DNA of 64,000 bases from an uncultured Tenacibaculum sp. (lineage in GTDB: Bacteria > Bacteroidota > Bacteroidia > Flavobacteriales > Flavobacteriaceae). Of this stretch, positions 35,501 through 43,992 are shown piece after piece (position 1 is the stretch's first letter; each line of letters starts with the position of its first letter). The notes under the pieces were generated by a model that worked only from the letters and a program-made list of their open reading frames with translations, did no database searches and was not told the origin of the DNA. Position numbers and translations under genes: made by a program. The DNA is taken from contig CANLQH010000004.1 of NCBI GenBank assembly GCA_947493285.1, forward strand, positions 1 to 64,000, in the 5' to 3' direction.

Positions 35501-36547
35501 TTACAATAAATCCTTTTGATATTGAGCTGGTGTTTTACCAACTACTTTTTTAAACGTAGCATAAAAACTTGATTTAGAAGAAAAACCTGCTTCAAATCCT
35601 ATACTCTCTAATGTGAATTTACTCTTTTCTTTTAATAACCTTTTAGATTCTTCTACTCTGTAATCATTTAAAAAAGATGAAAAGCTTTTACCAATATTAT
35701 CATTTAATAATTGTGATAATTTATGTTGTGTTATATTAAGTTCTTTTGCAACACTTAACAATTTTACATTAGTATTTTTATACAACTCTTTTTCCTTCAT
35801 TAATATATCCAACTTTTCAACTAATAAATCTACCTCTGGTTTATCAATTTTTTTAGCATTGTATTTCTGTGGTACTGCTTGAAAAATAGTATCTCTATTC
35901 TTTTTTGAAATAAAGAAAATGAGTAACACATAAAATACTACAGAAAACGTAACTGTACCTATTAAATACAAATAATAATATCCTACTAAATAAGCTATAT
36001 AAATTAAAACATTTCCTAGAGTAACAATTAACAACCAGATTTCAGAAGTAGTACACTTTTTTGTCTTAGATAAGGATTTCACTAAAACATCTTTTAATAT
36101 ATATATTGAAGCTAAAAGATATATAGCCCAAACCGAGTAAATCACCTTAAAAAAAACACCCCAAAATTCTAGATTAGTTTCATAAGGTTTTAATAAGCCT
36201 ACAGATGAAATAATAAGAAAAAGAACTGCAAAGTGGATTTTTGAAGATTTTGACACAGTCTTACTATCTTCAATAGAAGTTTTAATATAAAAAAACAATG
36301 AAACCCCAATTAAAAAACAAGCAGACAAGCCTATCTGCATTACTAATAAGTTAAGTTCCTCTTTCGAAACAAAAATTCTGTAAACAGATTTACCAATCCT
36401 TAAACTTAAAAACAAGACTAACAAACCAAACCATAAGTTTTGAACTCTTTTCTGTTTAGTAAAAAACAAAAAATAAATACTCACTAAAAAGCCATTAAAA
36501 ACTCCTAAAGAGCAAATAAAAAAAACTAATGGGTTATCTAGATTCAT
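35501..36547 (-). CDS. Membrane-anchored AraC family regulator
   Basis: The 348-aa protein has about seven N-terminal membrane helices (residues 5-215). Then come a basic linker and a C-terminal AraC-type double helix-turn-helix (about 240-348). The DNA-binding part shows VAKELNITQHKLSQLLND and the terminal FEAGFSSKSSFYATFKKVVGKTPAQYQKD motif, a perfect family signature. 7TM-AraC proteins sense membrane or external signals by unknown means. It is encoded upstream of, and on the same strand as, the DJ-1 fusion gene, its most likely target. A DinB gene precedes it by 64 bases on the same strand. Confidence 0.9.
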   Translation of the reverse strand: MNLDNPLVFFICSLGVFNGFLVSIYFLFFTKQKRVQNLWFGLLVLFLSLRIGKSVYRIFVSKEELNLLVMQIGLSACFLIGVSLFFYIKTSIEDSKTVSKSSKIHFAVLFLIISSVGLLKPYETNLEFWGVFFKVIYSVWAIYLLASIYILKDVLVKSLSKTKKCTTSEIWLLIVTLGNVLIYIAYLVGYYYLYLIGTVTFSVVFYVLLIFFISKKNRDTIFQAVPQKYNAKKIDKPEVDLLVEKLDILMKEKELYKNTNVKLLSVAKELNITQHKLSQLLNDNIGKSFSSFLNDYRVEESKRLLKEKSKFTLESIGFEAGFSSKSSFYATFKKVVGKTPAQYQKDLL

Positions 36548-36611
36548 TATATTTAATCAAAAATTTTGACTAAAATATAAAATGATATAATTATAATAAG
36601 TTATAAATTCT

Positions 36612-37157
36612 TTAAATTTCTAAAACTCGTTTAGATTGTACTATGTGTCGCTCATTATGATGAATAACAAAACGAAAAGTGTCACCTAGCTTAAACTTTA
36701 TAATAGGTAATGTTGTTTTCGTTTTTATTTTATCTAAATTCTTTGACTTCGCTATTTCTAAATGATTTAAAAGCTCTTCTTGCAACTGTATAAACGAAAG
36801 CAATACTGATTCTTTATTTAATTTACTTGCATTAGGGTTTTTACTTTTAAATGTATTCATGGTTTTCATACCTTCTCTTGGCAACATATCGTTAGCAAAC
36901 TTATTTCCTAAAAAAGTACTTTTAAAAGTTTCTGAAAATGGTAATACCGAAGATGTCATTCTTTTATGAATCTCTTTATTGTAAAACAATGCATACCTAT
37001 TTAAATGCTCTAAACACTCTAAAACACTCCACGATTTTGGCGTTTCTTTATACTGTAGTTTATCTTCAGAAACATTTAACAAACTATTTGCATAACTAAT
37101 ATGAGATTTAGTCATTTTAATTAAACTCTCTATTACCTCTTTGCTATTGTAAATCAT
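36612..37157 (-). CDS. DinB family protein
   Basis: This 181-aa protein is of the DinB/YfiT four-helix bundle family. The N-terminal helix ending in SLLNVSEDKLQYKE precedes the motif WSVLECLEHLNRY, whose His is a metal ligand. The C-terminal HHNERHIVQSKRV supplies the other two histidines. Such proteins bind a divalent metal and often act as thiol-dependent transferases (bacillithiol transferases such as BstA), which would fit with bshB1 being in this genome. That match is inference. The gene is 48 bases after a Crp/Fnr gene on the same strand. Confidence 0.85.
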   Translation of the reverse strand: MIYNSKEVIESLIKMTKSHISYANSLLNVSEDKLQYKETPKSWSVLECLEHLNRYALFYNKEIHKRMTSSVLPFSETFKSTFLGNKFANDMLPREGMKTMNTFKSKNPNASKLNKESVLLSFIQLQEELLNHLEIAKSKNLDKIKTKTTLPIIKFKLGDTFRFVIHHNERHIVQSKRVLEI

Positions 37158-37205
37158 TCTGTTTTTTCACAAAGTTATCGACTTCTTACCTTCTAAAAAT
37201 TGATT

Positions 37206-37742
37206 CTAATCAAGAGTTTTTAATATTCTAGATAAAGTTTCTGGGGTCATTCGTAAATAGGAAGCAATATATTTCTGAGGTATTTCTTGAAATACTTGTG
37301 GACTTCTTTTAAAAACGCGCTCAAATCTTTTTTGCGGAGAATATGTAATTAAATCAACCTCTCTTTCCATTTGTTGATACACAAAACTTTGTAATAATTT
37401 ATCCCAAACCTCTTTATACTCTATTTTAGAATTCATCAAACTAAAATACTTCTCCTTTGATATTACTTTAAGTTTGCTCTTCTTTATGGCTTGAATATAA
37501 AACGATGTTGGTTTATCTGTTAAAAAAGTATCTAAAGCAGTAATTAACGAATCTTTATAGCCAAAACGAATGGTATGTTCTTCTATTTCATCTTCTATAA
37601 AAACCCGTAAACTTCCTTCTTTAACAAAGTATAAATTAGTATTTGATTGCCCTGGAGAAACAAGAAAATCATTTCTCTTAATTTCAATTTCATCTTCCCA
37701 ATGATTCGATAAAATTAAAAAAAGCTTCTCTAAAACATTCAT
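37206..37742 (-). CDS. Crp/Fnr family transcriptional regulator
   Basis: This 178-aa protein has an N-terminal cyclic-nucleotide-binding type beta-roll (about 10-115) with NLYFVKEGSLRVF and the C-helix that follows. A short winged-helix domain (about 130-178) ends in QKYIASYLRMTPETLSRILKTL, the usual recognition helix. The FNR iron-sulfur cysteines are missing, and the cAMP-contact residues cannot be confirmed, so the ligand is unknown. It lies 5 bases downstream of aroC on the same strand, so it is probably read from the aroC transcript together with dinB. Confidence 0.88.
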   Translation of the reverse strand: MNVLEKLFLILSNHWEDEIEIKRNDFLVSPGQSNTNLYFVKEGSLRVFIEDEIEEHTIRFGYKDSLITALDTFLTDKPTSFYIQAIKKSKLKVISKEKYFSLMNSKIEYKEVWDKLLQSFVYQQMEREVDLITYSPQKRFERVFKRSPQVFQEIPQKYIASYLRMTPETLSRILKTLD

Positions 37743-37747
37743 CTACA

Positions 37748-38809
37748 TTATATTTTTCTAGTTTTATTTAGCAGCCAAAAATCAGCTAAAACCAAAGCTG
37801 TTAAAGCTTCAACAACAGGCACAGCTCTAGGAACAACACAAGGATCGTGACGACCTTTACCCATTATTTCAGTTAAATCTCCTTCAGAATTTATAGTTTG
37901 TTGATTTCGCATAATGGTAGCAACTGGTTTAAATGCTACTCTAAAATACACATCCATTCCATTTGAAATCCCTCCTTGAATTCCACCAGATAAATTAGAT
38001 TGTGTAGTTCCATCTTCATTAAAAATATCATTATGCTCAGAACCTTGCATTTTAGCTCCACAAAATCCGCTACCAAATTCAAAACCTTTTACTGCATTAA
38101 TTGAAAGCATTGCTTTACCCAACTCTGCGTGTAATTTATTAAAAATAGGTTCCCCTAAACCAACAGGCATATTTTGAGCTACACAAGTAATTGTACCACC
38201 AATAGTGTCTCCTGCTTTTCTAATCTGATTAATTTTTTCAATCATTTTATCTGCTGAAGCATCATCAGGGCAACGAACTATATTACTTTCTGTTTTTGTA
38301 AAATCTAAATCTTGATATGGTTTATTAATAAATATATCTCCAACCGAAGAAGTAAATGCATTGATATTTATATGACTTATTAATTGTTTCGCTAAGGCAC
38401 CCGCTACCACCCAATTCGCTGTTTCACGAGCAGAAGTACGACCTCCTCCTCTATGATCTCGAATACCATATTTTTTATCATAAGTATAATCAGCGTGCGA
38501 AGGTCTATATACATTTGTATTGTGATTATAATCCTTGCTTTTTTGATTCGTGTTTTTTATAACAAAGCCTATAGAAGCTCCAGTAGTTTTTCCTTCAAAT
38601 ATTCCAGATAAAAACTCAACAGTATCTGGTTCTTTACGTTGTGTTACTATTTTAGATTGCCCAGGTTTACGTCTATCCAATTCATTTTGAATTGCTTTAA
38701 AATCCACTTGCATCCCAGCAGGAAACCCATCTATTACACCTCCAATTGCTACACCATGTGATTCACCGTAAGTGGTTACTCTTAAAATATTTCCAAAAGA
38801 ATTAAACAT
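37748..38809 (-). CDS. aroC: Chorismate synthase
   Basis: This 353-aa enzyme is the FMN-dependent last step of the shikimate pathway, converting EPSP to chorismate. Its signatures are [14 protein letters not shown] (about 16-29), the [15 protein letters not shown] block, [20 protein letters not shown] and [17 protein letters not shown]. Length is normal for the family. It leads the minus-strand run aroC-crp/fnr-dinB. The upstream region to 38991 contains no gene, only AT-rich DNA. No other shikimate gene is in the window. Confidence 0.97.
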   Translation of the reverse strand: MFNSFGNILRVTTYGESHGVAIGGVIDGFPAGMQVDFKAIQNELDRRKPGQSKIVTQRKEPDTVEFLSGIFEGKTTGASIGFVIKNTNQKSKDYNHNTNVYRPSHADYTYDKKYGIRDHRGGGRTSARETANWVVAGALAKQLISHININAFTSSVGDIFINKPYQDLDFTKTESNIVRCPDDASADKMIEKINQIRKAGDTIGGTITCVAQNMPVGLGEPIFNKLHAELGKAMLSINAVKGFEFGSGFCGAKMQGSEHNDIFNEDGTTQSNLSGGIQGGISNGMDVYFRVAFKPVATIMRNQQTINSEGDLTEIMGKGRHDPCVVPRAVPVVEALTALVLADFWLLNKTRKI

Positions 38810-38991
38810 ATCAATATAAATTATAAAACGAAGATATTATTTATTTGATTAAAACTGTTTAAAAGCATTGTTTTTACTCATAAAATAAAAACTCTATAAA
38901 ATTTTTAAAAAAAATATTTACACAAACTTACTGATAGTAAAATCGTTACAATTTGAAGATTAAATTTTATTAAAAAAGTGCAAAAAAAAAT

Positions 38992-39021
38992 TTTGAGAAC
39001 TAAAAAAAGGTCATATATTTG
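38992..39021 (+). promoter_or_regulatory. Promoter of tRNA-Ser(TGA)
   Basis: A -33 box TTTG (38992-38995) and a perfect -7 box TAtaTTTG (39014-39021) are spaced by 18 bases, 35 bases before the mature tRNA start. This is the cleanest promoter in the window. Confidence 0.8.
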
Positions 39022-39056
39022 CACCCGCAATCAGGGAATACTTGATTGGCATGTCA

Positions 39057-39141
39057 GGAGAAATGGCAGAGTGGTCGAATGCGGCGGTCTTGAAAACCGT
39101 TGTCTGTAACAGGACCGGGGGTTCGAATCCCTCTTTCTCCG
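39057..39141 (+). tRNA. tRNA-Ser (anticodon TGA)
   Basis: A class II tRNA with acceptor ggagaaa/tttctcc, anticodon loop cttgaaa (TGA, serine), a long variable arm, T loop ttcgaat and discriminator G. Three hairpin terminators follow within 150 bases. Confidence 0.96.
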
Positions 39142-39143
39142 CT

Positions 39144-39174
39144 AAATCCGAAGTTTAGGCTTCGGATTTTTTTT
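39144..39174 (+). terminator. Intrinsic terminator of tRNA-Ser
   Basis: A 10-bp stem, aaatccgaag/cttcggattt, begins 3 bases after the tRNA and is followed by a T8 run. Confidence 0.88.
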
Positions 39175-39186
39175 AGGGGATTAAAG

Positions 39187-39212
39187 AAAAAGCTTACAAT
39201 GTAAGCTTTTTT
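39187..39212 (+). terminator. Second hairpin after tRNA-Ser
   Basis: A 9-bp stem, aaagcttac/gtaagcttt, with loop aat is followed by T residues. It acts as a likely backup terminator. Confidence 0.65.
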
Positions 39213-39256
39213 CGATTTTATAAACCACCTATAAAAAATTAACTCACCATTTTAAC

Positions 39257-39292
39257 AAAAAAAGGGACTACTCAGCGGTAGTCCCTTTTTTG
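39257..39292. terminator. Bidirectional terminator
   Basis: The stem aagggactac/gtagtccctt with loop tcagcg is flanked by A and T runs. It serves the convergent PAP2 gene and plus-strand read-through. Confidence 0.82.
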
Positions 39293-39306
39293 TTATTCTT
39301 ATAATT

Positions 39307-39876
39307 TTAAAGCTTAGTAAATACTTTATGCTCTAAAAGACGGTATAACTTATAAAAAAATAAGCCAAACACTAGCCCTGATGCATAACCTAAAAAAACA
39401 TCAATAGGAAAGTGTACTCCTAAGTACATACGACTATACCCAAAAAACAGTGGGAATAACACCAAGAAAAATATTTTCTTATAACTATTCTTTAAAATTA
39501 AAATTAAAAAAACAGTAACTGAAGTAGACAATGATGCATGACCAGACCAAAAACTATAGCCTCTTGCTCTGTAAGAAAAAGTTCTTAAATAACCTTTCAA
39601 ATCTTCTGAATTACACGGTCTAATTCTTTCGGTTGCATTCTTAATAAAATTTGTAAACTGATCGGAAAAAGCAATTAAAACCACTAAAAACAATACAGTG
39701 AAAATTCCTTTTTTCCAACCGAACTCTTTAAAAATTAAATAAAGAATAAAAACAAACAAAGGGGTCCATGAAAATTGATTGGTAATTGTTAACCAAAATC
39801 CATCCCATTGCTCACTTCCTAAATTATTTAAAAATATAAGAAGCTCTTGATCTTTATTTATAATAGTATCTATCAA
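39307..39876 (-). CDS. PAP2 family lipid phosphatase
   Basis: The 189-aa inner-membrane protein has about five or six helices and the three PAP2 motifs. They are KNATERIRP (K-x6-RP, about 75-83), WSGHAS (SGH with catalytic His, about 105-111), and SRMYLGVHFPIDVFLG (SR-x5-H-x3-D, about 147-162). Such enzymes remove phosphate from undecaprenyl diphosphate, phosphatidic acid or related lipids on the periplasmic side. The start is 3 bases beyond a PPIase stop codon on the same strand, so it is likely part of that transcript. Which lipid is used cannot be told. Confidence 0.9.
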   Translation of the reverse strand: MIDTIINKDQELLIFLNNLGSEQWDGFWLTITNQFSWTPLFVFILYLIFKEFGWKKGIFTVLFLVVLIAFSDQFTNFIKNATERIRPCNSEDLKGYLRTFSYRARGYSFWSGHASLSTSVTVFLILILKNSYKKIFFLVLFPLFFGYSRMYLGVHFPIDVFLGYASGLVFGLFFYKLYRLLEHKVFTKL

Positions 39877-39878
39877 AA

Positions 39879-40928
39879 TTATTTACCTACTTTTAATACT
39901 TCAATTTCGAAAACAACATCAGATTTTGCTGGAAACGGTCCAACAGCTCTTTCACCATATGCTAAATAATAAGGAATAAATAATCTAGCACTTTCTCCTT
40001 CTCTTAATACTAACGCCCCTTCTTTAACACCTGCAATCATTGGTTTAGATTCATCATCTAACTGAAAAGTAAACACCTCTCCTTTATCTTTCGAAGATTG
40101 TATTTTCTTACCATCTCCTAAATAAATAGTATAGTGAATTGATGTTGGTTTATGAGCAACTACCTTCTTACCAGAAGGATTTTCTTTTAACTTTAAAACT
40201 CTTAATCCAGAATCTGTTGGAGTAGATTTATTAACTCCCATTTCCTCTTGAAATTTTCTCTTTTTATTCTCAAGTACCAACTTTCTTTCCTCTCTTTTCT
40301 TTTCTACATTAGCAAGCTCTTCTTCAAAAATAGCTGGAGCATTAAATTTCTTTGCATCCTCTCCTACTCTAATAATATCTACATGCTTTATATAATCATT
40401 TTGCTGAATAGTATCAACTACATTTTGACCTTTTAATACACGCCCAAAAACTGAATGCTTTCCGTTTAACCAAGGAGTTTCTTTATGCGTAATAAAAAAC
40501 TGACTAGAGTTAGTTTCAGGTCCTGAATTTGCCATTGAAAGCACTCCTGGTCCATCGTGAGGATATATTAACTTACCTTCCTCATTTAACGGAAACTCAT
40601 CTGCAAATCTATATCCTGCGTTACCACTTCCAGTACCAGTTATATCTCCACCTTGCACCATAAAATCTTTTATAACTCTATGGAATTTTGTTTTATCATA
40701 ATAAGGTTTCCCTTTTAAAGAATCGGTCATCTTTGGATTATCACCTTCTGCCAACGAAACAAAATTTGCTACCGTCATTGGCATTTCTTGCTGATGTAAT
40801 TTTATTAAAATATCTCCACGATTCGTTTGAACATCTGCGTATAAACCATTCTCTAAATCAGGATATTTTACAGATTTACATGATGTAGCAACAACTACTA
40901 AAACTATTAAATACTTAAAATACTTCAT
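39879..40928 (-). CDS. Cyclophilin-FKBP dual-domain peptidyl-prolyl isomerase lipoprotein
   Basis: This 349-aa lipoprotein (Cys17 in VVATSCKS) fuses two unrelated proline isomerases. The N-terminal cyclophilin domain (about 28-190) contains FHRVIKDFMVQGGD and SSQFFITHKETPWLNGKHSVFG. A lysine-rich coil (about 205-240) joins it to an FKBP domain (about 250-348) with GVKEGALVLREGE, PYYLAYGERAVGPFP and VFEIEVLKV. Both folds speed proline isomerisation, here on the periplasmic side of an envelope membrane. The gene follows an FKBP gene, gldI and a DHH gene on the same strand, so it belongs to a PPIase-rich block. Confidence 0.9.
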   Translation of the reverse strand: MKYFKYLIVLVVVATSCKSVKYPDLENGLYADVQTNRGDILIKLHQQEMPMTVANFVSLAEGDNPKMTDSLKGKPYYDKTKFHRVIKDFMVQGGDITGTGSGNAGYRFADEFPLNEEGKLIYPHDGPGVLSMANSGPETNSSQFFITHKETPWLNGKHSVFGRVLKGQNVVDTIQQNDYIKHVDIIRVGEDAKKFNAPAIFEEELANVEKKREERKLVLENKKRKFQEEMGVNKSTPTDSGLRVLKLKENPSGKKVVAHKPTSIHYTIYLGDGKKIQSSKDKGEVFTFQLDDESKPMIAGVKEGALVLREGESARLFIPYYLAYGERAVGPFPAKSDVVFEIEVLKVGK

Positions 40929-40943
40929 TCTTTTTATTTTAAA

Positions 40944-40979
40944 TAAAAAACACCAACTCTTAAAAGTTGATGCTTTTTT
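40944..40979 (-). terminator. Minus-strand terminator between PPIase genes
   Basis: On the minus strand aaaagcatcaact pairs with agttggtgttttt through two G-T pairs, then a T run. It may reduce read-through from the FKBP gene into the dual-domain PPIase gene. Confidence 0.55.
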
Positions 40980-40993
40980 ATATTAATTTTTAA

Positions 40994-41767
40994 TTAATGC
41001 CCGTGTCCGTCTCCTTTCGTATGTCCTTGACCTAAAGACTGAACTACTTCTAACAACTCAACTTCAAAAACTAAAGCTGAAAAAGGCTTAATATCTTTAC
41101 CTCTTTGTTGTGGACCATATGCTAATTCTTGAGGAATAAAAAATTGATACTTAGCTCCTGGCTTCATTAACTTTAATCCTTCTGTCCATCCCTTAATAAC
41201 TTGAGTTATTCCAAATTCTGATGGCTGCTCTCTATTTAAGTTTTTATCAAAAACCGTTTCTCCGTCGATTAATTTCCCTTCGTATAAAACTTTAACTTTC
41301 TGATTTCCTGTTGGAGCAGTTCCATTACCTTCTTTTAAAACTTTGTACTGTAAACCACTATCTGTAGTTATTACACCATCTTTAGTTTTATTAGCTGCTA
41401 AAAATTCTTCTCCTGCTTTTTTATTATCTCCAAATTTAGCTTCAGCTTTCTTAGCCTGTTCAGCTTGTTGCTGTTTCATTTTTTCCTGTTGCTTTTTTTG
41501 AAAATATGTTCTTATAATAATATTAATATCTTTTGACTCAACTAAAAGATTGGTAGAGTCCATTCCGTTTTTAAATCCTTGAACAAATAAATCTTGATCA
41601 ACCTCTTCAAAACCTCTCTTCACCTTATTAGCCATATCTATACCAGCAGCATAACTTACTGAATCCAACTCTGTCTTCAATGATTTTTTTGTTTTAAACT
41701 CGCTATTACCACACGATACAATTGATAAACCTACAACTGCAACTGCTAAAATTTTAGTTAATTTCAT
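40994..41767 (-). CDS. FKBP-type peptidyl-prolyl isomerase lipoprotein (FkpA/Mip-like)
   Basis: The 257-aa protein is a lipoprotein (Cys19 in LSIVSCGN) with an N-terminal helical dimerisation domain (about 30-120, with an EKMKQQQAEQAKKAEAKFG coil). The C-terminal FKBP domain (about 130-240) has the conserved GWTEGLKLMKPGAKYQFFIP and LAYGPQQRG segments. This is the FkpA/Mip layout, in which dimeric chaperones hold folding proteins in the periplasm. The C-terminus carries a His/Gly-rich tail (HTKGDGHGH) that may bind metal. It begins 2 bases after gldI, so the two are coupled. Confidence 0.9.
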   Translation of the reverse strand: MKLTKILAVAVVGLSIVSCGNSEFKTKKSLKTELDSVSYAAGIDMANKVKRGFEEVDQDLFVQGFKNGMDSTNLLVESKDINIIIRTYFQKKQQEKMKQQQAEQAKKAEAKFGDNKKAGEEFLAANKTKDGVITTDSGLQYKVLKEGNGTAPTGNQKVKVLYEGKLIDGETVFDKNLNREQPSEFGITQVIKGWTEGLKLMKPGAKYQFFIPQELAYGPQQRGKDIKPFSALVFEVELLEVVQSLGQGHTKGDGHGH

Positions 41768-41769
41768 TT

Positions 41770-42303
41770 TTAATTATTTGATTTTATATCGATTAATGTT
41801 ACTGTACTTTTTATTGGCTGATTAACAGTTATTCTATTTCCATCACCTACAACTCCAAAAGCTCTGTATGATGGAATGACAAATGTAATTGTTTCACCTT
41901 TTTTCATCAACTTTATTCCGTCTTGTAGTGCAGGAATAAAATCTTCTTTATCTACTTTATAAACTCTTTCTAGATTATCGTAAATAATATTTCCATTAAT
42001 ATCCGAGATATTATATTTAATCTGAACTAAGTCTTCAAATTTAGGAAAGTTAGTGTTTATTGTATCTTTTTTAACATAAGTATACCAAAAACCATTAGCT
42101 GAAGAATGATACTTCTGAATCGTATCTAGCGATATTAATTTTTCTAAACGTTTTTTTTCTAAAGCATTTAGCTTTTTATTTTTCTCTATAACCTCTTTAT
42201 AAAAGTTGGTTACACCATCTTTCTTTGGTCTTCTTGCTTCTGGTTGTTTACATGAAACAACAATCGACATTAAAAAAATAAAAAGTAAAAATTTATGCTT
42301 CAT
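41770..42303 (-). CDS. gldI: Gliding-motility-associated FKBP-type lipoprotein GldI
   Basis: This 177-aa lipoprotein (Cys18 in IVVSCKQ) begins with PEARRP and a helical region IERNKKLN-like (EKNKKLNALEKKRLEKLI), both characteristic of GldI, followed by a single FKBP domain. In flavobacteria GldI is needed for gliding and is thought to help fold or assemble the envelope parts of the gliding/type IX secretion machinery. Its presence points to a type IX secretion system elsewhere in the genome. It overlaps the DHH gene by 11 bases and is followed by an FkpA-like gene after 2 bases. Confidence 0.9.
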   Translation of the reverse strand: MKHKFLLFIFLMSIVVSCKQPEARRPKKDGVTNFYKEVIEKNKKLNALEKKRLEKLISLDTIQKYHSSANGFWYTYVKKDTINTNFPKFEDLVQIKYNISDINGNIIYDNLERVYKVDKEDFIPALQDGIKLMKKGETITFVIPSYRAFGVVGDGNRITVNQPIKSTVTLIDIKSNN

Positions 42304-43321
42304 AAGACACTTCTAATTCTTTTTGGTGCTTAGGCAATAACGATTTAAATGTTGCAATCGTATCTTCCATAGATTCTAAACTCTTACCTCCAGCGGCATT
42401 GTCGTGTCCTCCTCCGTTAAAGTAGTTTCTAGCAAATTGATTTACAGAAAACTTTCCTTTACTTCGTAATGACATTTTTATAATTCCTTGCTCTACATCT
42501 TCAATAAAAATAGCAGCAAATATAATTCCCTTCAAAGATAATGCATAGTTCACAACACCTTCTGTGTCACCTTTTTCGAAACTAAAACGTTTCTTTTCTT
42601 CTTCTGTTAAAGTTATAAAAGCAGTTTTATACTCTGGCAACACCTTCATATTACTTAAAGCTTGTCCTAACAACAATAATCTATTGTACGAATTAGCATC
42701 ATGCACATTGCTATGAATTCTATCGTTTTCAGCTCCTTTATCAATTAAATCTGCTATAATACGGTGTGTAATACTTGTCGTAGATCTAAAACGGAACGAA
42801 CCTGTATCAGTCATAATTCCTGTATACAAGCAAGTGGCAATATTTTTATCAATTAAATCATTATCTCCCATCATTACGATGAAATTATATACCATCTGAC
42901 AAGTTGATGACATCGTAGTATCTGAATACATGTACTTAAAATCATCTGGCTGCTGATGATGATCAATCAACGCAAAATCATTCTCATATTGTTCTAAAGT
43001 ATTCTGTACGTCAGTACCCACTCTATGTAAAGCATTAAAGTCTAATAAGAAAACAATATCTGATTTTGCTAAAGCTTTTACACTTTGTGAATTTTGACGA
43101 TCGAAACGTTTTACCGTATCAGAACCAGGAATCCAATGTAAAAAATCTGGATACTCATTTGGCATTAACACTTGTGTTGTATGTCCTTTTTTATCAAAAT
43201 AATGCTTTAAACCCAAGGTTGAACCTACTGCATCTCCATCAGGATTTCTATGACCTATTATCACAATATTTTTAGGTTGTGACAAAAATTCTTGTAGCTC
43301 TTTAAAGTGTTTTAAAATCAT
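42293..43321 (-). CDS. DHH family phosphoesterase (NrnA-like)
   Basis: This 342-aa protein has a DHH domain with GHRNPDGDAVGS near residues 23-34, VFLLDFNALHRVG and the LIDHHQQPD signature, followed by DHHA1 with GGGHDNAAGG (about 308-317). That set is NrnA-like: manganese-dependent hydrolysis of oligoribonucleotides and of pAp, the 3'-phosphoadenosine left from sulfate assimilation, and in some species linear dinucleotides from c-di-AMP breakdown. This could follow on from the PgpH-like phosphodiesterase at 7-9 kb, though only by inference. It overlaps gldI by 11 bases. It is divergent from ndk. Confidence 0.9.
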   Translation of the reverse strand: MILKHFKELQEFLSQPKNIVIIGHRNPDGDAVGSTLGLKHYFDKKGHTTQVLMPNEYPDFLHWIPGSDTVKRFDRQNSQSVKALAKSDIVFLLDFNALHRVGTDVQNTLEQYENDFALIDHHQQPDDFKYMYSDTTMSSTCQMVYNFIVMMGDNDLIDKNIATCLYTGIMTDTGSFRFRSTTSITHRIIADLIDKGAENDRIHSNVHDANSYNRLLLLGQALSNMKVLPEYKTAFITLTEEEKKRFSFEKGDTEGVVNYALSLKGIIFAAIFIEDVEQGIIKMSLRSKGKFSVNQFARNYFNGGGHDNAAGGKSLESMEDTIATFKSLLPKHQKELEVSYEA

Positions 43322-43438
43322 AAGTGGCGAAGATACAATTTAAATTAAAAATTTTATGTAATTTCGCGCCGATTTACACAGAGTCTGTGTAGACAATAAA
43401 ATTAAAATTATTTATTACAGATATTAATTACATTAATA

Positions 43439-43858
43439 ATGGCAACAAATAGAACTTTTACAATGATTAAACCAGATGGTGTTGAAAACGGACACACTGG
43501 TGCTATTTTAGAAAAAATTAATGCTGCAGGTTTTAGAATCGTAGCAATGAAGAAAACTCAAATGACTAAGCGTGATGCTGAAGCTTTTTATGCTGTACAT
43601 AGCGAGCGCCCTTTCTTTGGAGAATTAGTTGAGTTTATGACTCGCGGACCAATCATTTCTGCAATCTTAGAAAAAGACAATGCTGTTGAAGATTTTAGAA
43701 CTTTAATTGGTGCTACTAACCCAGCTGAAGCTGCTGAAGGAACTATTCGTAAAATGTTTGCTACTTCAATCGGAGAAAACGCTGTTCACGGTTCTGATTC
43801 AGATGAGAATGCTGCTATCGAAGGTGCTTTCCATTTTTCTGGTAGAGAAATGTTTTAA
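43439..43858 (+). CDS. ndk: Nucleoside diphosphate kinase
   Basis: The 139-aa protein is a normal-length NDK. It transfers the gamma phosphate from ATP to other NDPs through a phosphohistidine. The active-site histidine is His117 in NAVHGSDS, and the N-terminal [17 protein letters not shown] motif is typical. It sits opposite the DHH gene across 117 bases that must hold both promoters. A strong terminator follows, so ndk is likely transcribed alone. Confidence 0.97.
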   Translation: MATNRTFTMIKPDGVENGHTGAILEKINAAGFRIVAMKKTQMTKRDAEAFYAVHSERPFFGELVEFMTRGPIISAILEKDNAVEDFRTLIGATNPAEAAEGTIRKMFATSIGENAVHGSDSDENAAIEGAFHFSGREMF

Positions 43859-43881
43859 GAAAACAACTTCTTAACATATAT

Positions 43882-43917
43882 AAAAACTCGTTACCTAACC
43901 GTAACGAGTTTTTTTAT
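43882..43917 (+). terminator. Intrinsic terminator of ndk
   Basis: An 11-bp stem, aaactcgttac/gtaacgagttt, with loop ctaacc is followed by a T run. Confidence 0.88.
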
Positions 43918-43992
43918 TTTCAAATTTAGTTTGATTTTAAACTTTTTTCAATTTTTAAGGTCTATATATATGTAACTTAAAATTGATGTATT

